A program made the translations under genes and the position numbers. DNA of 64,000 bases from Flavobacteriaceae bacterium (GTDB lineage Bacteria; Bacteroidota; Bacteroidia; Flavobacteriales; Flavobacteriaceae): the NCBI GenBank assembly GCA_021647885.1, contig JAKITV010000002.1, positions 124,001 to 188,000 on the forward strand, given 5' to 3'. Below, piece after piece: positions 50,849 to 60,468 of the stretch. The notes below the pieces were generated by a model. It was not told the DNA's origin, made no database searches, and saw nothing but the letters and a program-made list of their open reading frames with translations. The number at the start of each line of letters is the position of its first letter. Positions within the stretch are counted from its first letter, which is position 1.

Positions 50849-50922
50849 GTTTATAATAATTTTAGCAAATATAAATTAACTTTACAACTTTGTAAATTAA
50901 CGAATTTATTACTTAAAAAAAT

Positions 50923-51279
50923 ATGTCTAGAGATGAGCAGTTAAAACAACGCTGGGAAAAAACAGTAGAGAAATTATCTATTCAGTTTGCCGATGGAGAC
51001 ACTCTGGATGTAGATGCTATTATTTATTTAATTGGCGTACAAGAACTCGGACAGTTGCATAGAGAATATAAAAAAGAAGACAAAATAGGGCTAATGCACA
51101 TTGCCATTTGTAGGCTATTAGAACCCTATGGTTATTACGAATTCGATTATTTTGATGCGCAAGGTTGGCCTCATTATAAAACAAAAGAGGAGTTGCCTCA
51201 CTTAAAAGCAGGAGAACAAAGCGTATTGATGAAAGAAGCTATTGTAAACTATTTTCTTGAAACAGAGTTTATTAGATAA
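50923..51279 (+). CDS. Conserved hypothetical protein
   Basis: 118 aa intact ORF, GYYEFDYFDAQGWPHYKTKEELPHL. Confidence 0.7.
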   Translation: MSRDEQLKQRWEKTVEKLSIQFADGDTLDVDAIIYLIGVQELGQLHREYKKEDKIGLMHIAICRLLEPYGYYEFDYFDAQGWPHYKTKEELPHLKAGEQSVLMKEAIVNYFLETEFIR

Positions 51280-51334
51280 AAAATTGCTTAAAATTCGCTA
51301 AATTTGTCACTTAAATTTTAAAACCAAATTTATT

Positions 51335-51736
51335 ATGAAAAAATTAATACTGCTTTTTAGTGTATTTGCGCTTATGTTAACCTCATGCAATAAAGATAAT
51401 GATACACCATCTCAAGATTCTTTTATTGGAACTTGGACATATTATAAATCATTTGAAAACGATGTTGAAATAGAGTTAAGTGACTGTGATTTACAAGACA
51501 CGATTCAAGTAAATGCAGATGGAACATTCTCCTTTTCTGATTATGATGATTTTGCAGGCCCATGTGAGTTAGATTTTTCTGGTACAGGAACATGGGAAAA
51601 CGTTGGAGACGGCAATTATTCAACTACAATTGATGGAGAAACCTCTGTTGTAAATCTTACTTTTGAAGGAAATACATTTTATTTTGAGGAAGTTGATGAA
51701 GACATCACCTACAGAGAAGTTTATATTAGAAATTAG
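51335..51736 (+). CDS. Lipocalin-like lipoprotein
   Basis: Lipobox LTSCNK; FIGTWTYYKSFENDVEIELSDCDLQDTIQVNADGTFSF. Confidence 0.75.
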   Translation: MKKLILLFSVFALMLTSCNKDNDTPSQDSFIGTWTYYKSFENDVEIELSDCDLQDTIQVNADGTFSFSDYDDFAGPCELDFSGTGTWENVGDGNYSTTIDGETSVVNLTFEGNTFYFEEVDEDITYREVYIRN

Positions 51737-51863
51737 TTCCTTATATTAAAATATAAAAATGTCAAACAATAATTAGCTGTTTGTTAGACAATTGAAATCG
51801 AGTCTTTTATCTTAAAGCAAAGCAATCTTAAGTCTTATAGCAGACAATAGTGTTATAAAAATT

Positions 51864-51890
51864 AAACTCCTTCAAATTGAAGGAGTTTTT
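51864..51890 (+). terminator. Intrinsic terminator between the lipocalin-like gene and pheS
   Basis: AAACTCCTTCAA-A-TTGAAGGAGTTTTTT. Confidence 0.7.
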
Positions 51891-51935
51891 TATGCTCAAA
51901 ATTCACTAAATTTGCAATCATTTCGACGTGATATT

Positions 51936-52955
51936 ATGATAGATAAGATAAAAGAACTTATTGTAGAAGCAGAAGCATTTACAACCCAATCTAAAGAAGA
52001 GGTTGAAGCATTTCGTATAAAATATTTAGGCAAAAAAGGATTGCTTAACGATTTTTTTGCAGAATTTAAAAATGTAGCAAACGACCAGAAAAAAGAATTC
52101 GGTCAAGCTATTAATACGCTTAAAACAACAGCTCTAAACAAAGTAAACACTTTAAAAGCAGAGCTGGAAAACAAGGAACAAGTAAAAGGTGTTTTAGGAG
52201 ATTTATCGCGATCTGGAGAACCTATCGAAATTGGTGCACGTCATCCAATTTCATTAGTGAAAAACCAGATTATAGATATATTTTCTCGAATAGGTTTTAA
52301 TGTAAGCGAAGGACCAGAAATTGAAGACGATTGGCATAATTTTACGGCATTAAATTTACCAGAGCATCATCCTGCAAGAGATATGCAAGACACGTTTTTT
52401 ATTCAAACCAATCCAGATATTTTATTGCGCACACATACAAGTTCGGTACAAGTACGCTACATGGAAAATAACAAACCACCAATCCGAACAATTTCTCCAG
52501 GAAGAGTTTACCGAAACGAAGCCATTTCGGCACGTTCTCATTGCTTTTTTCACCAAGTAGAAGGTTTGTATATAGATAAAGATGTGAGTTTTGCAGACCT
52601 TAAACAAACCTTGCAATATTTTACTACCGAACTCTTTGGGAAATCTAAAATACGATTACGACCTTCATACTTTCCGTTTACTGAGCCTAGTGCTGAGGTT
52701 GATGTATATTGGGGACTTGAGACCGAAACCGATTATAAAATGACCAAAGGCACAGGTTGGTTGGAAATTATGGGTTGTGGTATGGTAGATCCAAATGTGT
52801 TGGAAAATTGCGGAATAGACTCAAAAGAATATTCTGGTTTTGCATTTGGTATGGGAATAGATCGTATTGCGCTCTTACTTCATCAAATTAGCGATATACG
52901 ATTACTAAGCGAAAACGATATTCGCTTTTTGGAGCAGTTTAAGTCTGTTTTATAA
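51936..52955 (+). CDS. pheS: Phenylalanine--tRNA ligase alpha subunit
   Basis: MIDKIKELIVEAE; GARHPISLVKNQIIDIFSRIGFNVSEGPEIEDDWHNFTALN; LRTHTSSVQVRYM; GMGIDRIALLLHQISDIR. ATG at 51936 preferred over the TTG at 51912. Confidence 0.96.
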   Translation: MIDKIKELIVEAEAFTTQSKEEVEAFRIKYLGKKGLLNDFFAEFKNVANDQKKEFGQAINTLKTTALNKVNTLKAELENKEQVKGVLGDLSRSGEPIEIGARHPISLVKNQIIDIFSRIGFNVSEGPEIEDDWHNFTALNLPEHHPARDMQDTFFIQTNPDILLRTHTSSVQVRYMENNKPPIRTISPGRVYRNEAISARSHCFFHQVEGLYIDKDVSFADLKQTLQYFTTELFGKSKIRLRPSYFPFTEPSAEVDVYWGLETETDYKMTKGTGWLEIMGCGMVDPNVLENCGIDSKEYSGFAFGMGIDRIALLLHQISDIRLLSENDIRFLEQFKSVL

Positions 52956-53022
52956 ATACTTTACAATTCCGCACTACGATGCAGAATCTATATTAATGAA
53001 CTATAATTAAATACAATATAAA

Positions 53023-53355
53023 ATGGTAAGTAACGAATTTGAAAAAGGAGTGAAATTCTCTTTTAATAACAGCATTAGTTATAATGAAAAAGCTGTTGTT
53101 AGCAAACATATATTAAAAAAAGAGAATGGAAACATCTCATTATTTGCTTTTGATAAAGGAGAAGGATTAAGTGAGCACACAACTCCTTTTGATGCAGTTG
53201 TTTATATAGTTGATGGTAAAGCAGATATTATTATTGATGGTGTATCGAATATCCTTGAAGCAAACGAAACTATTATCATGCCAGCTAATATTCCACATGC
53301 ATTAAAAGCAGTTGAAAATTTTAAAATGGTATTGACTATGATAAAGCAAAGATGA
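53023..53355 (+). CDS. Cupin domain-containing protein
   Basis: EHTTPFDAVVYIVDGKADIIIDG...ETIIMPANIPHALKAVENFKMVLTMI. Confidence 0.88.
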   Translation: MVSNEFEKGVKFSFNNSISYNEKAVVSKHILKKENGNISLFAFDKGEGLSEHTTPFDAVVYIVDGKADIIIDGVSNILEANETIIMPANIPHALKAVENFKMVLTMIKQR

Positions 53356-53434
53356 AATCTAAATAATTATTAAAAACATCTTTCGCATTTTTACTTTCAT
53401 ATAAAACACATTAAATGCGTTTATAATAGTTAAT

Positions 53435-54841
53435 CTAAATCGGCATCCAAGTTACCAATATTGCTTGTATGATAAAAAATATTAAAAACGGAAGTGCTAA
53501 ATAACCCATAACATCTCTGGCTTGTATTTTTATGCCTTTGCCCATAATAGGAAATACTAACAGCAAATAAAACGGTTGCAGTAAGTTGCTTAAACTTTCT
53601 CCATAAGCAACCGATAAGGATGCTCGAGCTATCATAGCAGTGATTTCTTCCTGAGGTAAGCCAACACCTATTTCTTTAACAGCATTAATGATACTTGGGC
53701 CAACCACAGCAAATTCACCACCTGCTGAAGGGATTGCAAAATTAACAACAGCTCCAGTTACGTAGGCGTAAAAAGGGTAAGAATCTATAGTTGCGAATGA
53801 AGCCAATACTTCCCCAAGTTTTACTCCCAAGCCTGTATATAACATAATGCCCATTATGCCAGCATAAAAAGGATATTGAAATATAATTCCTGAGATATTG
53901 CTACAAGATCGTTTCATTGCAATTACATAACGCATAGGTGTTTTATGCAAGAACAAACCAACGACCAAAAAAATAAAAATCATGATATTAAAATTCAAAT
54001 TAAAACCTTTTGTACTAAAATGAAAAATAATATATGTCAATCCCATAATTACAATAATCATTTGAAGAAAACTACTATTGTTTAATGAGTCTGAGACTGA
54101 TTTAAAAGGAAGTTTCAAACTTAAAGCTTCCTCTTTAATAGAAATTTCTTTGGTCTTTTCTTTTGTTTCTAATAAATCGTTTAATTCATTTCCCTTTTTC
54201 TTTTTAGGAGCTAACAGAACCATAAATAAAGGTGCTACTACAATAAACAAAACGATCATTGCAATATTTAAAGGTGACCCTAAAGTGTATGAAGTAGAAA
54301 TAACATCAGTTAAAATTCCTGTTTCAATTAAATAATTTTTTTCTGTATTTAATAATAATGGAATTGAACTCGATAATCCAGACACCCAATTACCAAAAGA
54401 TAAATACACACAGGCTATTAAAAAAGGGTAATTAATGCCTTTAACCCGTAATGCTAATTCTCTTGCCAAAACACATGTAATTACAATCCAACCAAAACTA
54501 ATTAATGATAACAAACTGCCAATCATAACCACCAAAAAGTAAACTTGTTTTGGGCTGTTAATAAATACTGTGAGTTTATCAATGCCTTTGTTTATTGTTG
54601 ACGATAAGGCGATACAAAAACCAGTAATGATGATTAATACGATTTGCATTCCAAATTCAAGTAGGTCAAAAAAGCCATCGTACCAAGATTGAATAATTTT
54701 TAACGGTGTAACATCTAACCAAATAAAAGCACCAACACCTGTTATTATGGTTAATAGTAATGCAAATACAAATGCATTTGGCATGTATTTTAAAAATAGA
54801 TGCGTGAACTTCTCTCCTAGTTTTGTCCAAAAATTTTTCAT
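53435..54841 (-). CDS. Short-chain fatty acid transporter (AtoE family)
   Basis: KYMPNAFVFALLLTIITGVGAFIW, NFAIPSAGGEFAVVGPSII; 12 TM-like segments. Confidence 0.87.
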   Translation of the reverse strand: MKNFWTKLGEKFTHLFLKYMPNAFVFALLLTIITGVGAFIWLDVTPLKIIQSWYDGFFDLLEFGMQIVLIIITGFCIALSSTINKGIDKLTVFINSPKQVYFLVVMIGSLLSLISFGWIVITCVLARELALRVKGINYPFLIACVYLSFGNWVSGLSSSIPLLLNTEKNYLIETGILTDVISTSYTLGSPLNIAMIVLFIVVAPLFMVLLAPKKKKGNELNDLLETKEKTKEISIKEEALSLKLPFKSVSDSLNNSSFLQMIIVIMGLTYIIFHFSTKGFNLNFNIMIFIFLVVGLFLHKTPMRYVIAMKRSCSNISGIIFQYPFYAGIMGIMLYTGLGVKLGEVLASFATIDSYPFYAYVTGAVVNFAIPSAGGEFAVVGPSIINAVKEIGVGLPQEEITAMIARASLSVAYGESLSNLLQPFYLLLVFPIMGKGIKIQARDVMGYLALPFLIFFIIQAILVTWMPI

Positions 54842-54908
54842 AAACTAAATGTTATTGCGTTTTACTTAATCACTATTTGGTAATTAAAACCGAATCTAAT
54901 TTTTCTAT

Positions 54909-56279
54909 CTAAACTATAAGCTCAACCAAATCTTCAATTTTAGTTATTAACTGAATTTTTATAGAAGTATCCTTTAATGAAATTTTATTGTACTTAGATA
55001 CAAAAATGGTTGAAAAGCCTAATTTTTCGGCTTCAAGAATGCGTTGTTCTACACGTTGTACAGGACGAATCTCTCCAGAGAGTCCAACCTCGGCTGCAAA
55101 ACAATAATCTTTTTGTAAAGCAACATCTTCGTTCGAAGATAAAATGGCTGCCACAACTGCTAAATCAATTGCTGGATCGTCAACAGTAATGCCTCCTGTG
55201 ATATTTAAAAATACATCTTTAGCACCTAATCTAAAACCCGCTCGTTTTTCTAAAACTGCCAATAACATATTTAAGCGTTTGGCATTAAATCCTGTGGCAC
55301 TACGCTGTGGTGTACCATATACTGCTGTACTAACCAAAGCTTGGACTTCAATCATAAGAGGTCGCATGCCTTCTAAAGTTGCGGCAATGGCATTGCCACT
55401 TAATTCCTCGTCTTTTTTAGAAATTAACACTTCTGAAGGATTATTTACCTCTCGTAATCCTGAGCTTTGCATTTCGTAAATACCCAATTCGTTGGTAGAA
55501 CCAAATCGGTTTTTACTAGCTCGTAATATTCTGAATACATGATTTCTATCTCCTTCAAATTGTAAAACCGTATCGACCATATGCTCTAAAATTTTTGGTC
55601 CAGCAATATTTCCGTCTTTAGTAATGTGTCCAATTAAAATAACAGGTGTTGCCGTTTCTTTAGCAAATTTTATAAGCTCTGTAGCGCATTCTTTTATTTG
55701 AGAAATACTTCCCGAAGACGACTCGATATAATCACTATGAAGTGTTTGAATAGAGTCTATAATAACAATATCTGGTTGTAACGCTTCAATTTGTTTGAAG
55801 ATATTTTGCGTTTTGGTTTCCGTTAAAATATAGCAATTCTCACTATTTGGATGAATACGTTCGGCTCGCATTTTTATTTGTTTCTGGCTTTCTTCACCTG
55901 AAACATAGAGCGTTTTATAAGGCAATTTTAAAGATACTTGAAGCATTAGTGTGCTCTTGCCAATTCCTGGTTCGCCACCAAGTAAAATGAGCGAACCTGG
56001 AACAATTCCACCACCAAGAACACGATTAAATTCGTTGTCAAACGTGTCTAATCTTGCTTCTTTTGAAGCATCGATATCATTAATTTTTAAAGGTTTTGAA
56101 ACGCGTTTAGATGTTGATGACGATGGAGTTTTCCAATCGCTTTTCTCAGCTTTTTGGACAACCTCTTCTACAATGGTATTCCATTCTTTGCAAGCTGCAC
56201 ATTGACCTTGCCATTTGTTGTATTGCGTGCCACAACTCTGACAAAAAAAAGTGGTTTTTACTTTAGTTTTTAATCCCAT
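54909..56279 (-). CDS. radA: DNA repair protein RadA
   Basis: Zinc finger CQSCGTQYNKWQGQCAACKEW; GGEPGIGKST; KNRFGSTNELGIYEM. Confidence 0.97.
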   Translation of the reverse strand: MGLKTKVKTTFFCQSCGTQYNKWQGQCAACKEWNTIVEEVVQKAEKSDWKTPSSSTSKRVSKPLKINDIDASKEARLDTFDNEFNRVLGGGIVPGSLILLGGEPGIGKSTLMLQVSLKLPYKTLYVSGEESQKQIKMRAERIHPNSENCYILTETKTQNIFKQIEALQPDIVIIDSIQTLHSDYIESSSGSISQIKECATELIKFAKETATPVILIGHITKDGNIAGPKILEHMVDTVLQFEGDRNHVFRILRASKNRFGSTNELGIYEMQSSGLREVNNPSEVLISKKDEELSGNAIAATLEGMRPLMIEVQALVSTAVYGTPQRSATGFNAKRLNMLLAVLEKRAGFRLGAKDVFLNITGGITVDDPAIDLAVVAAILSSNEDVALQKDYCFAAEVGLSGEIRPVQRVEQRILEAEKLGFSTIFVSKYNKISLKDTSIKIQLITKIEDLVELIV

Positions 56280-57427
56280 TAATATCCAAAATCTGCTTTT
56301 ATTTCTCCTGCTTTTTCTAGCATAAGATCTATTGTAATCCCTCCAATTTCTTCAAGACCATAAGCTCCTTTATATGTCCTCATAGCCTTTTTTGGCTCTC
56401 CAGTTTCTTCGTAAAATCGTGCTAAATAATAATTTCCTAAAAGTGTTTCTGGATATTCTTTTCGAGCAATTTTTCCTAAATCTTCGAAATACTCAAACGC
56501 TTTCTTCTTTTCTATTGCAGCAGCTATGGCTTTAAAATCGTTAATGAGAATTTGTTTTTCAATTCCGAACAAATCACTAATAACCTTATATTTTTCTTGA
56601 AGGTATTCCACAGGAGAGGTTTCTAAAGTTAAAATACTTTCTTTATATTCTTTTTTGCTGATGGGCTGAAACACGTAAAAGATACTTTCTAATGCCTTTG
56701 GGATTGCATGTGCAGGAGCAGAATAATGTGTGGCATCTTCAAAGCTGTCGAAATTATATAATATATTTTTATTATCAATAGACGTTATAGTTGCGTTTAA
56801 TGCTTCGGTGTCTTTCTTAATATATTTAATGTCGTTACTGGCTGTTGCTAAGTAATAAAATAATTTAGTTTTATATTGTTTTAGTCGTTCTGAAATATAA
56901 TTGTTCATACTTGGCGCTAAACTTGGACTTATAGTTATATAAGCCTGAAATAATGGTTTAGGTTTTAACAAAAAATAATTTATAAAATTTGCGGTTTCGC
57001 CGTGACCAACAGCAACTCTAAAATTTTCTGTTCTGTATGTACTGTTCAAATGCGGAAGCAGCTCCATACCAATAAACTCGAAAAATTTGGCGCCTGATTC
57101 AACAGGTAAATCATTTTGTTCAGAATAATAACAATCGTCATCTCTGGTATCGGCTTGATTAATGCCAACCACAATGGCTTCTGGCATGTCTTCCCAATAA
57201 GAATAATAATCGACATTTCCAGCAACAATTTCAAACATATAATCACCATCTAAAACTATAAATAATGGATAGGATTTTTCTATATTTTCATCATAGTTTC
57301 TTGGTAGCTGAATTTTTATTTCCCTTCTTTCGCCTAGTTTATACGATTCAAACTCCTCATAAATAGTTTGTGCTATTATAATGTTAGCACAAAAAAAGGC
57401 TATAAAAACATAGAGGATAGATTTCAT
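56279..57427 (-). CDS. Alpha/beta hydrolase, esterase family (secreted)
   Basis: YEEFESYKLGERREIKIQLPRNYDENIEKSYPLFIVLDGDYMFEIVAG, VAVGHGETANFINYFL; C-terminal TPR-like tail. Confidence 0.85.
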   Translation of the reverse strand: MKSILYVFIAFFCANIIIAQTIYEEFESYKLGERREIKIQLPRNYDENIEKSYPLFIVLDGDYMFEIVAGNVDYYSYWEDMPEAIVVGINQADTRDDDCYYSEQNDLPVESGAKFFEFIGMELLPHLNSTYRTENFRVAVGHGETANFINYFLLKPKPLFQAYITISPSLAPSMNNYISERLKQYKTKLFYYLATASNDIKYIKKDTEALNATITSIDNKNILYNFDSFEDATHYSAPAHAIPKALESIFYVFQPISKKEYKESILTLETSPVEYLQEKYKVISDLFGIEKQILINDFKAIAAAIEKKKAFEYFEDLGKIARKEYPETLLGNYYLARFYEETGEPKKAMRTYKGAYGLEEIGGITIDLMLEKAGEIKADFGY

Positions 57428-57485
57428 AATTATTCAACTGATTTTGAGATTTTACTATTGCAAGATAGACAATTATTTAATGTAT

Positions 57486-58466
57486 TTAATTTGTCTTATT
57501 AATCTTTATGGTTGTTTTCTTCCTGTTGTAAACAGGTAAAAATATAAACGATAAACTTCCCAAAATTATTATTAAAAAAGTTTGTGCCGACCATATTATC
57601 CATCCAAATGCAAGACTTGGAGCTTCAGGGATATTGAATATAGAAAATGCTGCAACTACTGCTAAAGGATACACTACTATACCTCCATTGGTTGCTGCAA
57701 TTGTAAAACTTGCTGCAATAAATGCAATTAAAACTGCACCAACTGGAATGTTGTCGAGCTCAACTATTGCAAATGTTGAAATGTAAAACATAAGCAAATA
57801 CATTCCCCAAATAAACAAAGTATGAAAAATAAATGCCCATTTGTGTTTCATTTTAAAAATACTTAAAACCCCTTCAACTAATCCTTTTATAAACTGCTTG
57901 ATTTTTAATGCAATTTTAGATTTACTTTTTGTTATATAAATGAAAAGAATTGCAAATGCTCCAAGTGCAACAAAACCTCCAATAATAAGTTTTATTGGCT
58001 GAAACGATGCTGCCAAAATATTATAAATAAAGTCAAACTGAAGAAAAAGTGTAATTGCAATAATCCCTAATAAAACAACAAAGTCTGCAACTCGTTCGGC
58101 TATTATGGTTCCAAAACCTTTTTCGAAAGGAACATCTTCATAATTAGTTAATACAGCTGCTCTTAATACTTCTCCGGATCTTGGAATGCCATAATTGGCG
58201 AGATAAGTAATAAATACTGCCATTATACTGTTTGGAAATCTTAAGCTGTAACCCATAGGTTCTAACATATATTTCCATCTGTAAGCTCTTGACAAATGAC
58301 TTAAAAGCCCACAAAAAACACCAAGAATTATCCAGCTATAATTAGCACTTTCAAAATAAGGAATAATATCTGAAACGGGGATTCTCGAAAACGTGTACCA
58401 TCCAAAAAAAAATGCTAATAAAAGCGGAATTAAAATTTTTATTGTCTTTTTGGCTGTCTTATTCAA
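57486..58466 (-). CDS. Lysylphosphatidylglycerol synthase TM region / flippase-like protein
   Basis: NYSWIILGVFCGLLSHLSRAYRWKYMLEPMGYSLRFPNSIMAVFITYLANYGIPRSGEVLRAAVL. Confidence 0.88.
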   Translation of the reverse strand: MNKTAKKTIKILIPLLLAFFFGWYTFSRIPVSDIIPYFESANYSWIILGVFCGLLSHLSRAYRWKYMLEPMGYSLRFPNSIMAVFITYLANYGIPRSGEVLRAAVLTNYEDVPFEKGFGTIIAERVADFVVLLGIIAITLFLQFDFIYNILAASFQPIKLIIGGFVALGAFAILFIYITKSKSKIALKIKQFIKGLVEGVLSIFKMKHKWAFIFHTLFIWGMYLLMFYISTFAIVELDNIPVGAVLIAFIAASFTIAATNGGIVVYPLAVVAAFSIFNIPEAPSLAFGWIIWSAQTFLIIILGSLSFIFLPVYNRKKTTIKINKTN

Positions 58467-58508
58467 GGTTAATTTTATAACTATTAATTTGTTTTGAAGT
58501 AAATATAA

Positions 58509-59360
58509 TTAATTAAGTGCTATATTATCTATTAATCTAATTTCATCTGCATAAACAGCAATAAATGCACGATATACTTTTTTGTTTGATTTTCTTTTAA
58601 TTTCCTTTAAGGTTTTAATGTCTGCAATTACAAAATATTCTAATTCTAACATCTTCTGTTTTTCAAATTCTTTAATAACCCATTCTGTTACTTTTTTAGG
58701 GCTTTGTTTCGCAAACCTTTCTTTAGCTTTTTTTAATATTTTATATATAGTTGGTGCTGATTCTAGATGTTCAAGTTTTAACCGTTCATTCCGAGAGCTC
58801 AAAGCCAAACCACTCTCTTCTCTATAAATTTTGCAACCAATAACATTTATTGATAAATGAAGTTTTTCTACAAGTTTTTTTATAATTTGTAATTGCTGAA
58901 AATCTTTTTCTCCAAAATAAGCATTATGTGGCTTTACAATTTCGAACAAACGTTTTACAACAGTTCCAACACCATCAAAATGATCAGGACGAAATTTACC
59001 TTCCATTTCATTTTCTAATCCATCAAAATCAAAATTTAAAGCTTCAATATTTTCATCATAAATATCTTTTACCGATGGTGCGTATATTATTATGTTGGTT
59101 GCAAAAAGTGTTTTAATCAAGTTAAGATCGCGTTCTAAAGTTCGAGGATACTTTTCTAAATCTTCTTTTTTATTAAACTGAGTAGGGTTTACAAAAACGC
59201 TAATAACAACTACATCATTTTCTTTTAGCGCCTTGCTTACCAATGCCAAGTGACCAGCATGCAAAGCTCCCATTGTAGGCACAAACCCAACTTTTTTGTT
59301 TTGAGCTTTAAAGCCTTCAATTGTATTGAATATGTCCTCTTTAGAATTAAATACTTTCAC
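58509..59360 (-). CDS. panC: Pantoate--beta-alanine ligase
   Basis: GFVPTMGALHAGHLALV, VFVNPTQFNKKEDLEKYPRTLERD, FGEKDFQQL, LALSSRNERL. Confidence 0.96.
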   Translation of the reverse strand: MKVFNSKEDIFNTIEGFKAQNKKVGFVPTMGALHAGHLALVSKALKENDVVVISVFVNPTQFNKKEDLEKYPRTLERDLNLIKTLFATNIIIYAPSVKDIYDENIEALNFDFDGLENEMEGKFRPDHFDGVGTVVKRLFEIVKPHNAYFGEKDFQQLQIIKKLVEKLHLSINVIGCKIYREESGLALSSRNERLKLEHLESAPTIYKILKKAKERFAKQSPKKVTEWVIKEFEKQKMLELEYFVIADIKTLKEIKRKSNKKVYRAFIAVYADEIRLIDNIALN

Positions 59361-59465
59361 TTTAGTAAAAAATTAACAGCGTGCAAACTTAATATATTAC
59401 AATTAATCTGCATAATTTTTGTAATTTTGCGTGTTTTTATTTTTATATTAAAACATAATAGGTTC

Positions 59466-59559
59466 ATGAAACTAGCGTGATAAAAGTTTCTCATCAAAAG
59501 GAAATTGATTGTCGACGAGTTCCATGTGTCCAAAGAAAAGCAATAAAAATAACCACATG
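59466..59559 (+). promoter_or_regulatory. Leader element copy B
   Basis: ATGAAACTAGCGTGATAAAAGTTTCTCATCAAAAGGAAATTGATTGTCGACGAGTTCCATGTG-25 nt-CACATG. Confidence 0.7.
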
Positions 59560-60369
59560 AAAGAGAAGAGAATATTGTATGTATCGTCAGAAGTAGTTCC
59601 ATATTTACCTGAAACTGAAATTTCTTCAATGTCGTTTGAAGCACCTCGAATGGTAAACAAGCAAGGTGGGCAAATACGAATTTTCATGCCTAGATATGGA
59701 AACATTAACGAAAGAAGGCATCAACTTCATGAAGTTATACGTTTATCTGGAATTAATTTAGTGATTAACGACCTAGATATGCCTCTTATAATTAAAGTGG
59801 CTTCAATTCCTAAAGAAAGAATACAAGTTTATTTTATTGATAGCGAAGAATATTTTAAACGAAAAGCGACATTAACAGATGAGGATGGAAATTTATTTCC
59901 AGACAATGATGAGCGTTCTATATTCTTTGCAAAAGGAGTAATTGAAACCGTTAAAAAACTGAATTGGGCTCCAGATATAATCCATGTGCATGGTTGGTTG
60001 GCTTCATTATTGCCGCTTTACCTTAAAGAATATTATAAAGATGAACCTTTATTTGCAAGTAGTAAAGTTGTTACCTCTTTATACAATCAAAGTTTTGATG
60101 GTGCGTTAAATAAAGATATGATTAACAAAATTAAATTTGACAATCTAGATAATGAAGCTATTGAAACTTTAAAAAACCCTACTTACAATAATATAATGAA
60201 AGTTGCTGTAGATTATTCTGATGCTTTAATAGTAGGTTCAAAAGAAATACCAAAAGAATTACAAGAGTATTTAAACAACTGCAAAAAACCTGTTTTAGAC
60301 TATCACAGCCCTGAAACTTTTGCAGAAGCTTACACCGAATTTTATAAAACAAAAGTTTTAAGTCAGTAA
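59557..60369 (+). CDS. Glycogen synthase-like protein (N-terminal GT5-like domain only)
   Basis: KRILYVSSEVVPYLPE, RIFMPRYGNINERRHQLHEV, WAPDIIHVHGWLASLLPLYLK; no second Rossmann domain. Confidence 0.85.
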   Translation: MKEKRILYVSSEVVPYLPETEISSMSFEAPRMVNKQGGQIRIFMPRYGNINERRHQLHEVIRLSGINLVINDLDMPLIIKVASIPKERIQVYFIDSEEYFKRKATLTDEDGNLFPDNDERSIFFAKGVIETVKKLNWAPDIIHVHGWLASLLPLYLKEYYKDEPLFASSKVVTSLYNQSFDGALNKDMINKIKFDNLDNEAIETLKNPTYNNIMKVAVDYSDALIVGSKEIPKELQEYLNNCKKPVLDYHSPETFAEAYTEFYKTKVLSQ

Positions 60370-60375
60370 AAATAC

Positions 60376-60468
60376 ATGAATCGAGCATGATAAAAATTTT
60401 CTCACAAAAGAAAATCATAAATAGCGAACAGCATGTGTCTTTTAAAAGACAATAACAAATAACACATG
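60376..60468 (+). promoter_or_regulatory. Leader element copy C
   Basis: ATGAATCGAGCATGATAAAAATTTTCTCACAAAAGAAAATCATAAATAGCGAACAGCATGTG-25 nt-CACATG. Confidence 0.7.

Noticed and set aside
51864-51890. Possible Phe attenuator upstream of pheS
   Set aside because: The hairpin looks like a normal terminator of the preceding gene; I found no Phe-rich leader peptide or T-box.
55144-55479. 111-aa antisense ORF
   Set aside because: Fully inside radA; shadow ORF.
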